Shown piece by piece: positions 1-9,898 of a stretch of 64,000 bases of DNA (positions within the stretch are counted from its first letter, which is position 1; each line of letters starts with the position of its first letter). The notes below the pieces were generated by a model that was not told the origin of the DNA, made no database searches, and worked only from the letters and a program-made list of their open reading frames with translations. The DNA lies in the NCBI GenBank assembly GCA_023014485.1, contig JAJOZX010002574.1, positions 292,501 through 356,500 on the forward strand. Reading direction: 5' to 3'. Made by a program: the position numbers and the translations under genes. The stretch comes from Bathynomus jamesi (taxonomy: Eukaryota; Arthropoda; Malacostraca; Isopoda; Cirolanidae).

Positions 1-764
1 TGGGACTTTATTAACAAAAATTGTTTCAAAGCCATGATTGATGAAAGCCAGCTGTCGCTCCTTTTCCTTGGAGGCTGGGGTGGAGCCGACTTCTCCTTCA
101 GGACTCCAGGAGCCCATCATCAAGCCAGGTGGATGGCGAAAGTTATCTATATGCTGAAAATGGTTTTGTTCCGGGAGCAACTGGAACTCACCGACCGAGA
201 GGTGAAGGGATTGCACGACATGGTCCTTTTTACGTGTTTCATTTATGTCTGGTTCTGGCACGAGGCAGTGGTCAGTAGGTGGGCCCCAAAAAATGACCTA
301 GACATGATTCAACTGTTGATTTCATATCCCAACAAGGACCTGGACCAGGCTGCCTTGAGAGTTGCCAAAAGACATCTATGCTATCTCTCGGAGACTCTAG
401 TTGGCTTGGCTTTCCTTGATGAATGGATATCGCCAAATGAGAAAGAAAAGATGTTCCAGGCCTTGAACAAACCTGCGTCGAGGAAGGAACTCAAACGACT
501 CGAGTGGAAAAACCTGACTTTTGAAGGCAAGGATCTGAGCAACTTCGTCACTCAAAGGACGAAGACATTCTTCGACAACTTCGGCGTCGGGGATGTCGAC
601 AACGAAGAGGAGTACACCAAAAATGATGGCTTGAGAGAGTGTCAACGCGCTGAAAGTTGTAAACGACACAGTGGAGGGGAATTGCATTAATCAAGCAATT
701 CAATGAATCAGTCAAGGACGAGAAGCAAAAACAATTCTTGTTGCGGATTGTTCATCATCATTGA
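1..764 (+). pseudogene. Decayed gene of an uncharacterised repeated family (3' part)
   Basis: The reading frame is open from the left edge of the window, so the ATG at 34 need not be the start and the gene is truncated by the window. The frame ends at TAA 688-690. The protein-like reading continues in a second frame (roughly 645-677, reading KVVNDTVE) and then a third (675-764, reading GIALIKQFNESVKDE, then TGA). That pattern implies two one-base indels near the 3' end. The protein is Trp/Phe-rich (GGWGGADFSF, FIYVWFWHEA) with no recognised domain, signal peptide or catalytic motif. From memory, similar proteins recur as multi-copy uncharacterised genes in arthropod and other invertebrate genomes, which suggests a mobile-element passenger. 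That is unchecked and the function is unknown. Confidence 0.5.
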
Positions 765-1269
765 AAGGAGGTGCCGATAAGAACCAAGGCGGGAACGTCC
801 TTATACCAATCCAAAAATTGATTCGGATTTTCTGATTTTAATACTAGTTTTTTATTTTCTGTGCTTCCAAGGGAGAATTCTTTTGTAACACTGAAGAAAA
901 TTCTGTATTATTAAATTGTATTGTATTGTGTATTGATTTGAATTTTCCATTTTTATTATTAAGAGTTTTTCATTTTCCATGGTTTATTGTTTATTATAAA
1001 AGGTTCAAATGTGTGCAACCCCTAAATATCACTTAATCGTTTTCAAAATTGGTGCACATCTTTCTTACATGAAAAGGAATAAAAACACAAGCAAAGTGGA
1101 GAAAAATATTGTTATAATGTTTCAGACCAACAAAGACCCTAGGATCCACTCCTGGCTGGTCTACCTGTGTTCGTAATTGTGTATGGTGCATGTCCTCCGT
1201 GGTGGCGGAGGGGACCTACAATTTTACGTAGGTTCCGAACCACAAAGCCTTAATTTTACTACCTTAAAC
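765..1269. other. AT-rich spacer, no gene seen
   Basis: No convincing reading frame or RNA gene. Near 1205-1250 is a short block (GGGGACCTAC then TTCCGAACCAC) that recurs in diverged form at 3160-3200 (GGGGACCTAC then AATCCGAATCAC). This suggests a dispersed repeat flanking the LINE relic between them. Confidence 0.4.
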
Positions 1270-3143
1270 TATACCCAATCTATCAACATATGCGTCTAAT
1301 CAATTTTTAAACATGTTTATAGACGTGCTACTAATTACTTCTACCGGCAAACTATTCCAGCTATTTACTATTGCATGCGTAAAAAAGTGTTTAGCAACTG
1401 CTGTCTCGAACCTTCTACTTGTCAACTTACACCCATTATTTCTAGTCCTATTATATTGAGATATTTCGAAGAAGCTATCTCTATCTACGATATCGAACCC
1501 ATTCATAATTTTGAAAACCTGGATTAGATCACCCCTTAGCCTCCTAGTCTTGAGTGTAGTCAATTTTAACTCTTTAAGCCTATCCTCGTACGACTTTGAC
1601 CAAATCGACGGAATCATCTTAGTTGCTCGTCTTTGAACTCTTTCGATTTTATCTATATTTTTGCGCATATGCGCATTCCAAAATTGGATCGCGTACTCCA
1701 AATGGGGTCTAAATAATGATTTATAAAGAGGAACTATAATATCGCGCAATTTGTACTAAAAATTCCGAGCTATAAAACTGAACACTTTGTTCGCTTTATT
1801 GACCACTGCTGTACTTTGTTTCGCTACTTTTAAGTCACCAGTGACTATAACTTAAATATCTTTCTCCTGCTCTACGCTTGTTAACTCTTTCCCTGACATA
1901 CTATACACAAAATTACCGTTACGCGAACCTATATGTAAAATTTTGCACTTATCAACGTTAAATCTCATTTGCCATGTGACTAACCAATCAACGATTTTAT
2001 TCAGATCTTCCTGGATTTTACCTCTATCTTCGTCATTAATCGCCCTACCACCCAGCTTCGTGTCATCGGCAAACTTTGAAACGGTACTGACTAGGCCAAC
2101 ATCTAAATCGTTAATATATATAAGAAAAAGCAAGGGGCCCAATACAGAACCTTGAGGAACGCCACTCGCTACATTAGCCCAACGCGACTCCGCCCCATCA
2201 ATGACCACCCTTTGTTTCCTACCTCGCAACCACTCTTCTATCCAATTTATTACTACACCCCCGATTCCATGAGCCTTAATTTTTTTCAATGAGTCTTTTG
2301 TGCAGTACGGTGTCAAACGCTTTTTGAAAATCTAAATACACTACATCAACCGCCCGATGACTATCGTAAGCGTCAACCACGCTTTGAAAAAATTCTAAAA
2401 GATTAGTTAAGCAAGATTTGTTTCGCCTAAAACCGTGCTGCGTATTTCTAACTAAGTTATGCAATTCTAAGTGTTTGACTATATGATCCCTAATTATTGA
2501 TTCCAGTATCTTACCTACAACAGACGTTAAACTGATTGGCCTATAATTTCCCGCCTTTCTTAAAGATAGGTGTGTTACGTTTACTAACTTGAAATTATCT
2601 GGTACGCACCCCTCAGAAATAGACGCATTAAAAATCTTTGTCAGTGGCACAACAATGCTATCTTTTAATTGTTTTAGTTGTATGGATATGAAATCCGGCC
2701 ATGGTGATTTACGCGTTTTCATTTTATCAATATAGTGCATTACCTCCCCTTCACTAACCACAATATTATCCAAAATATTACCATTATCAAAAGGTATTAT
2801 GTCTATGACCGTAGGGATATTCTTTACATCTTCTATAGTAAAAACTGACGTAAAATATTCATTTAGCAAGGTAGCCATTTCCTTGTTTTCAGAAACTAGA
2901 TCTCCATTAACATTTTCCAATGGCCCCAAGACCCTTTTTACTGGATTTCTATTGTTGACGTATTGAAAGAATCGCTTGGGGGTTTTCTTTACCATCACGA
3001 GCTATGGAGATATTTTCCTCTGTATGAGTGAAACACCCTAATATTTTATATATATATATATATATATGACAGCAGGTCGGTCCTGACCGTTGTTCGAAGA
3101 ATTTAAAATTTAATGTTGGGTTGTTTAACCGCTTTGGCAACAT
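1270..3143 (-). mobile_element. CR1-like non-LTR retrotransposon relic (5'-truncated)
   Basis: A minus-strand LINE holding the reverse transcriptase and C-terminal part only; endonuclease and ORF1 are absent. The C-terminal signature (RLKELKLTTLKTRRLRGDL, then NSWNSLP) is typical of the CR1/L2 group. A (TA)n tract at 3046-3067 interrupts the linker upstream of the RT. Coordinates are approximate, because no TSD or tail was found. Confidence 0.75.
1300..2998 (-). pseudogene. Reverse transcriptase of CR1-like LINE, frameshifted
   Basis: Reverse transcriptase that would copy the element RNA at a nicked target. In minus-strand order: 2998-2276 holds the linker, the finger motif (NYRPISLTSVVGKILESII) and the first catalytic Asp block (VYLDFQKAFDTV). 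2316-1852 holds [14 protein letters not shown] and the catalytic FADD box. 1749-1300 holds the C-terminal domain. The first two segments are in different frames, with the slip near the T-run at 2281-2287. Between the second and third blocks the frame carries a TAA near 1852 and a TAG near 1753. The element is therefore dead. Catalytic residues are still readable, which suggests moderate age. Confidence 0.8.
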
Positions 3144-3674
3144 CCAAAGTCATATGACAAAGGGGACCTACGGTTTTAAGTGGAATCCGAATCACAGGTC
3201 GCTACATAATCTAAGCGCAGGGAACAGTCTCCTATCCAACTACAACCCAGACCCAATATCGCTTTAACTTCGTGTATCGACGGAAAGCAGTGTTACGACA
3301 TCGGCCACAACATAGCAGACATAGCTCCGTCGCTCGAAAAAAAAAGTGTGTGTGATCTTAAGTACTTAAGTAAACAAATTCATTAATGCATTTACTTATT
3401 TGTTCAAAAAGGGCCTCATTTTGCTGTTGTAATGGTACATAGTTTGGCACTTGCAAGCTACCGTTGCGTACAGTAGCGATGGGGCCAAGGAAGGTAATTT
3501 CGATGGCAGCTGACTGTGTTGAGCAGGTGCCCACTGTGTAAAGGGCACTATACACGTGTTTTTCATGAGGGGGAGGGAAATAAGTGGCTGCTAGGAGGAG
3601 GTGACTTTTCTGAAAAGGTGGCTGCTAAGGCAGGCAGGCAGGCAGGCAGACAGACGTGTGTGTGTGTGTGTGTA
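3144..3674. other. Spacer with GT microsatellite, no gene seen
   Basis: No gene recognised. It holds the second copy of the GGGGACCTAC block (near 3160), a (CAGG)n/(CAGA) stretch near 3630-3654, and a (GT)n tract at 3655-3672 that abuts the Tc1-like element. A 65-codon minus-strand frame at 3358-3555 has no recognisable features. Confidence 0.4.
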
Positions 3675-4007
3675 CAAATAATCGTGTCCACGTCAGAAAT
3701 AAGGAAATACAGAATACGAAGCACGAGGACATTAGCATCTAAATTAGTTGTCATGGAAACGTTATATACGTATATTGCATCATAGCAATTGTGTAATCTT
3801 GCGCGTAACTATTATTTTACATCTATTTGACATTTCAGAGACGTCCGAGCTTCAAATGTTGTTTCAGAACTAATGAAATCATACATACAAAACTATTGCG
3901 TAAGTTATACGTTATATTATATAGAGGCTATGGAGGTAGGCAGAACGTAATTAAATCGAACTGGAATTATTAGACTCATACGAACCGTAATTAAATCCAT
4001 CATAGGA

Positions 4008-4747
4008 ATGATTGAAGCCGGATCATCCCTGCAGGATATAGCTCGACAGTTTGAAATACATAAGAAAATTGTGAAGCGTTGGATTTCACGGTACAATAGT
4101 GAACGAAATATAGCAACAGGGCTGAGATCGGGTCGTCCACGTAAAACAGACCAGGACCAAACTATTATAGGTAAAATGCTTTGGTATACTTGAAAACGTG
4201 TCTACATAACACTTGTAATGTTGTGCAAGCAACTTTGTATTACCCTATTTTACTCGTCATAATTCATGAATATGCAAGTACAATATAACTTTGCACTATA
4301 CACATAATCATAACCCCTTAACATATTGCTGATCTAGTTCGCATTCAATCCTTTTACCAATGCGAAGGATGTTGTTCAGCAACTGGATTTATCTTGCTGC
4401 AGTAATACCATCATTCGCCGTCTGGAGCAAAACCATATCAAACACCATATTACTGCCCGTAAACCTCTCTTAACGGACCGGGTGAAGATTTTACGATTAC
4501 ATTTTGCTCGATGATATATTATATACGATATATATTATTAATATTCCACTTAATTCAGGATAATAGCCCTATCCATACAACTCGCGTGGTTCGCCGATGG
4601 ATGGCTGATAACAGAAACAGGATATCAGTAGACTGGCCACCAAACTCCCCCGACTTTAACCCAATTGAGAATGTCTGGGGAGAAATTGCGCAAGCATCGG
4701 GTGATAGAGTATTAAAACATTCTGTTCACCTCCGCGCCCCTTTATAA
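4008..4747 (+). pseudogene. Tc1-like transposase, internally deleted
   Basis: A cut-and-paste transposase remnant. 4008-4193 encodes the N-terminal helix-turn-helix DNA-binding region (SLQDIARQFEIHKKIVKRW) and the basic GRPRKT segment. Around 4380-4512 a second helix-turn-helix part is readable (NTIIRRLEQNHIK, TARKPLLT). 4556-4690 encodes the catalytic C-terminus: QDNSPIHT holds the second Asp and PNSPDFNPIENVWGE the Glu, with 35 residues between them. The segment holding the first catalytic Asp is missing between about 4512 and 4556, replaced by AT-rich sequence. The spacing fits a DD35E-type group rather than classic DD34E Tc1, though a decayed copy could mislead. Confidence 0.75.
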
Positions 4748-4933
4748 TATAAAACTATAACCTACACAATAGTTTCGTATGTACGATTTCTTTAGTTTTG
4801 AAACATTTCAAGCTCGGATGTATCTAAAATGTCAAATGGATATAAAATAATAAAAGTTAAGCACATATTTCCACTATTGCTATGACGCAATAAACGTACA
4901 TAATGTTTCCATGACAACTAATTCAGATGTTAA

Positions 4934-5027
4934 CCCATTAGCACTCTGAGGTCTTTCCCGAGACTAAATAAAATCGTCTGGCGTTAGCCAGAACAAAATC
5001 AGTAAAGTGAAGCTGGGCGCTAATGGG
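4934..5027. mobile_element. piggyBac-type MITE (94 bp)
   Basis: Flanked by TTAA at 4930-4933 and 5028-5031. The body begins CCCATTAGC and ends GCTAATGGG, so the tips are perfect inverted repeats. TTAA duplication with CCC/GGG tips is the piggyBac signature. It sits in the right inverted repeat of the Tc1-like element. The left repeat lacks it, so the empty site is visible. Confidence 0.85.
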
Positions 5028-5115
5028 TTAATTAATGTCATTATGCTTCATATTCTGTATTTACTTATTTTTGATGTGGACAAGATTTTTGTATCTGGGT
5101 ATATATACATATATA

Positions 5116-7810
5116 CAGGGCTTTTATTCTGGGAAAAAAGGTTCTGGAACTCTTAGAAATTTAACGATGTTCAATTGTTTTTATTTATTTTTAACTTCTT
5201 TCAACTTACGCAGCAGAAACAAACTTAAACTATAACCCATTCACCCCTTATAAAGAATTTTTTTTTTTAAATTATATAATTATTAAATAATAATTAATAA
5301 CCATAAATTCTATTAAAAAACAAAGAAGAAGTCAATTTAATGCTTCTTAACCTCACCTTAAAGCAAATTCCACACATGGATCATGTTCTCATCGGAGGTT
5401 GTCTCATCGAGTTTTCGCGCCTCGATTCTGGTGTCGGTTGTTAAATGTTGACGTTGGAGTAGCCACGATTTTACATACTTCGTTGGATCGAAGAGGACTA
5501 GCGGGGGTCCGACCATTCTGATACACAATAAGGCGGAAGTAGTACTAGTAGTAGTCAAGAGAGACGTTATCGGTGTGTTTATCAAGTTCATTTGGGAGAA
5601 TGCTCTTTCACATTCACTGGTAGAAATAGGAATAGAGGCTAATAGGTTTAGGAGGGATGACAATGAGGCAGGAATCGTTTTTTCTTGTAGATACTCACGG
5701 AACCCCCGAATTATTTGCCGCTCTTCCAACCTAAACCTTCGGCACAAATTTTGAATTTCAGCTTCGCCATATGTTAAAATATCCGCGTCATCTTCTGACC
5801 AATAATTAGGATCTAACACCTTGGTCCATTGTGCTAGGTCAGAGTCGGTATCACAGAGTAACCGTTTTTCCATGGATTTCTTCAAATTTCTATAGAATTC
5901 TTCAGGATTTATCGGTGGATAAGTTTCTTCACCTATTTTGTGAAGCGGAACATTTTTAAAATTTAGCCTCTCAACAGCACTAATGGCGTGACTGTAGTAT
6001 GGTCCCGGTTTAGAGATTCTTTCTTCAAAAACTTTTACTTGATTTTTTATCCTTTGATGAGCCAAGTACAAAATAATGTCTCGTGACTGGAGATCAAAGT
6101 TAAGTTCCGATAATTCTTGCAGAGCATCACACATTAATGCAAGATCCAAGACAAATTCTACAGACATTATTTCCTTGAGGAGACTCGCATACATGGTTCT
6201 GTCAAGCGCATTTCTGTGTTTCTGGTCATCTTTGGCCTCCTCAAAATGTCTTACTAGAGCTTCGTAATCTTGCCACACTCCTGAAACAGATCTGAAACTT
6301 GAAGCGACCCAATGCGTACTCAAAATCCTTCCAATTTTTAAGATTTGAAGCTCGAGGAGACTCGCACAAATTTTAAGTTCTCTTGAATTGTTTGGTGATG
6401 CATGGTACACCACGTACAGTTTATCAATGAAAGATTTAAATCGATTCATTCCTGCAACAGCTTTTACCGTGTCTGCAACCGAGAGTTCTAGTCTATGATT
6501 AGCGCAGTGCCACATAAGAATCGATGGGAACATATTTTCCAACAATTTTTGTACACCACTGTGTTTACCTAACATAACAGCTGCACCATCGCAAGTCACA
6601 GCAACTAGATTTTCATTTAAATATTGTTCTGTAAATCCTATCCATTTTAGGTGATTAATCAGTGATGTAAATATGCCTTCAGCAGTAACATCATTTAGTT
6701 CAATCAAGTCTATAAACAGATTCACTGGATTTTTCATTCTTGTACCTGACAGAAGAACCCGAATATAGACGATTAAAGTGGACATTTGACTCAATGTGGT
6801 GGTTTCATCAATTACCAGAGAAATTTTAGATTGTGATTCTATAATCTTTTGAACAAGAGTTCTTTTCAATTCTTTACCTATATGATTAACTATACTGATG
6901 CATGCGTTAGTGGAATGAAGGATTCGTCCCATATAAATACCATTTAGTTCCTGTAAGTCTATCTCCGATCCAAAATCATTGAATGATTGGTTTTTCTTGG
7001 CTATTTTGTAAGCCGTTCGGAATATCTTTGCAGTTATTTCCCGGTGTGCGTTATGTACTTTTACTTCATTTTGTGCTTCTGATGCCAGTCTCAAAGCTGC
7101 TTTATGAACTAAACTTTCTTTGTGATCAAATATTTTCTTACGTAAAGATACTAACTGCTGTTTTCGCGTACTTCCATAATGACTAATTTCAATATTTGCC
7201 CATTCTTTTGATATTTTCATCCCCATTTTTTTTTCCACTCCAAGCGTTCCGATATTTCTACATACTGAGCAACCAAGTTTCTTCTTTTTACCATCAGCCA
7301 ATTGTGTTTTGAACAAAATTCATTTTTTGGGCCAAATTCCAACAATCGGGCAGTTCACTATTCCCACGGCCATCACTGTCTTTATTCTCAATAGATGACG
7401 AAATATCGATAATACGTGATTCAAACTCTGCTGTCTCTTCATTCTGTTTCAAAATCGAAGTTGATGGTAGACCTATCTGACACTCCTTTTCACTAACTGA
7501 ATTAGATTCCAGTTTAAGTTTCTTCAGTACAGGCAATGAAAAATAACTTGTAATTTTTCGGTTCATCTCAAAACACTTTAGTAAAATGTAAAAAAGAAAA
7601 AATATTAGAAAAACAAGCACAACACATTGATAGAATGCAGTCACGCACGCAGGTGGATGCACATTGCCAAGGAGAGATTAGGGAGGTTAGATATTCAGAG
7701 TTGACAATTAGGCTTATATTGAAATGAAAGGTTATAATTTAATATATCCATCGTAATAAACAAAAACGTTCGGGAATGCCATTCTGGCGTGTTCCACCAG
7801 AAAAAAAGCC

Positions 7811-7813
<3 letters not shown>
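5116..7813 (-). mobile_element. hAT DNA transposon, full length
   Basis: Terminal inverted repeats: left CAGGGCTTTTATTCTGG at 5116, right CAGGGCTTTTTTTCTGG read inward from 7813. The 8-bp flanks are catatata (5108-5115) and tatatata (7814-7821), matching 7 of 8, within TA-repeat DNA. Length (2.7 kb), CAGGG tips and an encoded hAT transposase on the minus strand agree. Confidence 0.88.
5358..7566 (-). pseudogene. hAT transposase, near complete with N-terminal frameshift
   Basis: A transposase that would bind the element ends and cut them by a transesterification reaction. Translation most likely began at the ATG at 7566 (MNRKITSYFSL). The N-terminal frame ends at 7294 and the main 652-codon frame starts at 7316. 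The expected joining segment (CWNLAQK, then NEFCSKHNW) is spread over more than one frame near 7290-7340, so one or two small indels break the gene. In the main frame: Cys motif LGCSVCR (15-20), first catalytic Asp in LVIDET (residue 170), second in VTCDGAAV (243), WHCANHRLEL (269-278), and the C-terminal dimerisation motif SECERAFS (about 567-574) with the catalytic Glu. It resembles the KIAA1586/ZBED-like hAT lineage. One sequencing error could account for much of the damage, so recent activity is possible. Confidence 0.85.
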
Positions 7814-7845
<32 letters not shown>

Positions 7846-8535
7846 TGCAATTACTGCACAATGTGTATTGATAGAAATGTCCAAAAATGAAATAAAAGCA
7901 ATTTAAATCTTAACATCTAAAATTAAATTAAAAACAACAAGCATGTTTTTTGAAAGGAAATTACCTCCTTCAGTCAAGCCCCCAAAAAACTAAAAGACGA
8001 AACAAAGTTGATTAATTGTGTACATGAGCAAAAGAACATCTGGCAAAATTGAGTTAAATCAAAACATATTTTTAAATTTTCTCTCATTTAAAAGAATTTC
8101 ATTCTTGATATTATTAAAGTTACGCATTCCTTTATGAATATTAAAGTTGTCTATTTTTTAATGAGAACTTAATGTAAGCCTATTTTGGAGACAAATTTAT
8201 GTTCATTATTAATTTTCTGTAAATGTATGGGTGGTGAATTATTTCCCACCCTCAAACGATACTTATGCCGCTATATTTTTCGTTTTGCGAAGATAGAATC
8301 TTATACATGCCAATAGTTGTTGTTTTGCCTTTTGCAACAAATTTTGTTTGGTGCATAACAACTTAAAAACTATTTTTTATATTGTGTGGCACACATCTAT
8401 AGAACATGCAGTCACGCACACGGGCGGATGCACATTGCCAAAGAGAGATTAGGGAGGTTAGATATTCAGTTGACAATTAGGCTTCTATGAAACGAAAAGT
8501 TATAATTTAATATATCCATTGTAATAAACAAAAAC
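7610..8535. repeat. Direct repeat pair: hAT 5' segment (7628-7760) and copy (8407-8533)
   Basis: About 125 bp of the hAT 5' region, starting GCAGTCACGCACGC near 7638 and running through GCACATTGCCAAGGAGAG to TAATAAACAAAAAC near 7758, recurs in the same orientation at 8407-8533 with a few differences. The second copy lies outside the transposon. It is a fragment of a related hAT element or a local duplication. Confidence 0.75.
7814..8406. other. AT-rich spacer with (TA)n, no gene seen
   Basis: A (TA)n tract at 7814-7841 at the hAT boundary is followed by AT-rich sequence with no recognisable coding or structural signal. Confidence 0.4.
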
Positions 8536-8589
8536 AAAAACTTATAATCAGCATTCAATATGCGAAAGGTATGATAATTACATTTTTTT

Positions 8590-9310
8590 AATAAAGCCTT
8601 TCTTAACCTGTCTAAGATTTTTCTTTTTTGCAAAGTAAAACACTGAGAAAATTACGAGGATAACCTAATTTCTTGAAGGACTCTCCAATATGATTGATTT
8701 AAAAATCTAAAATTTGGGAACTAGATTCTAAAAACTCGCAGAAACATGCCTATTAAGACACCTCTCCTTGTACCCAGGGAGGAAGCTGAAAAAACAATGC
8801 ACGCAAAAATTTGTACGAGTGCTTTTGCAAAAAACTGTAAAAGAGGGATTTTATGGAGATTGATCTTCCAACTCTAACAAAAAGGAGATTTGTAACTCAT
8901 TTTCTATCTCAAGAGTGAATTATGAAGAAGGTAAAATATTAAAATGATTGTAGTGTGTGGACAAAATAGCAAAATCATCCACCTACCAATAACCAAATTA
9001 CAGAAGAACCTAAAACATTATATAAACATTTCCTCTCAAAGAGCTCCATAAAAATGTTGCCTACAATAGCCGAAGGAGGAGAACCCATACTTAATCCCTC
9101 AATATGACAATTAAAAAAAGTAATTAAAACTAAAATAAAAATGAGAAAATTAATTTCACCAGTTTGAACACGTAATATTTTGATAAGGATAAGTCAATTT
9201 CACTCTCATCATGATATTCATGAAGTATTTCCAATATCATCTGTAAAGGTACCTCAGTAAAAATTAAACAAAATAGAAAATTTAAAAATATTTTAAATAA
9301 CTTTGGTCCT
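8590..9310 (-). pseudogene. Penelope-like element reverse transcriptase relic
   Basis: Read on the minus strand in shifting frames, the blocks occur in the order of Penelope-like (PLE) reverse transcriptases. VPLQMILEILHEYHDE is near 9255-9205, GLSMGSPPSAIVGNIFMEL near 9110-9045, VDDFAILSTHYNHFNIL near 8985-8935 (the catalytic Y/VDD box, with a stop in place of the Tyr codon), FTLEIENELQISFL near 8925-8880, and LGYPRNFLSVLL near 8675-8640. At least three frameshifts and several stops are present. No GIY-YIG endonuclease part was seen. PLEs are the eukaryotic retroelements best known for carrying hammerhead ribozymes, which bears on the ribozyme at 48247-48306. Confidence 0.7.
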
Positions 9311-9494
9311 GCCAGATGTCCATTGGTGCATGGGTAAAATTATTGTTTAGTTTTTTCCAAAGTTTTTCTTTGGACCTGACCAAAGAAGGGCATTTCCCTT
9401 TCAAAAACTTTGTCTATGTTTCTAATTTAATTTTAGATTTTAAAATTTAGTTTTAACTTTCTTTAACTTCATTTGGAGTATAAATAAATAAATA
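9311..9494. other. AT-rich spacer with (TAAA)n
   Basis: No gene. A short (AAAT)n run at 9480-9500 precedes the SINE-like repeats and could be the tail of a minus-strand retroposon. Confidence 0.3.
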
Positions 9495-9499
9495 AATAA

Positions 9500-9790
9500 A
9501 ATGCACCTAGGTGGTGTGGTGGTGAGCATTGCTGACTATGAACCCACCAGCCCCAGGTTTGATTCACGGTGAGAGAAGGTGGCATGCAGCTTACTGAGCT
9601 ATTCACCCTTCCATAAAAAATAGATTGGTAGATAAATAGGTACCATGGGTGGCCTTGTGGTTAAGATGTTGGGCTGTCGATTGAGAGGTCATGAAATTGA
9701 ATCTGGGAGAGGACTGTAATTTCTGACTAGCTGTGGTGGGGCATGGTTCAGATTCCACATTAAGATGTAGGTCTAAGGTGGAGCAACAAG
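9500..9790 (+). repeat. Two tandem tRNA-derived SINE-like units
   Basis: The first unit near 9513-9580 has an A-box-like TGGTGGTGAGCATTG and a B-box-like GGTTTGATTC. The second, near 9640-9715, has TGGCCTTGTGGTTAAG and GAAATTGAATCT at the spacing expected of a pol III promoter. Neither folds as a clean tRNA. A (TG)n(TA)n tract follows at 9838-9897. The SINE call rests on the promoter-box spacing only. Confidence 0.45.
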
Positions 9791-9837
9791 CTTGACCTTC
9801 GTCAAAATGAACAATTTCGGTGGAAGCAAACGAAGTT

Positions 9838-9855
9838 GTGTGTGTGTGTGTGTGG

Positions 9856-9887
<32 letters not shown>

Positions 9888-9897
9888 TATATATATA
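9838..9897. repeat. (TG)n(TA)n microsatellite
   Basis: TG repeats at 9838-9853 run into TA repeats up to 9897, directly against the left end of the DD41D mariner. This is a TA-rich target. Confidence 0.9.
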
Positions 9898-9898
9898 T

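Larger units (their letters stand above)
3675..5091 (+). mobile_element. Tc1-like DNA transposon with long inverted repeats
   Basis: The ends pair as inverted repeats: the left end beginning CAAATAATCGTGTCCACG matches the right end read as CAAAAATCTTGTCCACATC. Similarity continues inward for roughly 250 bp (shared TTAGTTGTCATGGAAAC, CATTTGACATTT). TA dinucleotides flank both ends (3673-3674 and 5092-5093), the Tc1/mariner target duplication. The transposase is internally deleted, and the right inverted repeat has been split by a piggyBac-type MITE. Confidence 0.8.

Noticed and set aside
3358..3555. 65-codon minus-strand frame as a gene
   Set aside because: No domain, no Kozak or splice support, and it lies in repeat-rich spacer.
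9513..9715. Functional tRNA genes
   Set aside because: A- and B-box-like sequences are present but no acceptor stem or anticodon arm folds; SINE-derived is more likely.
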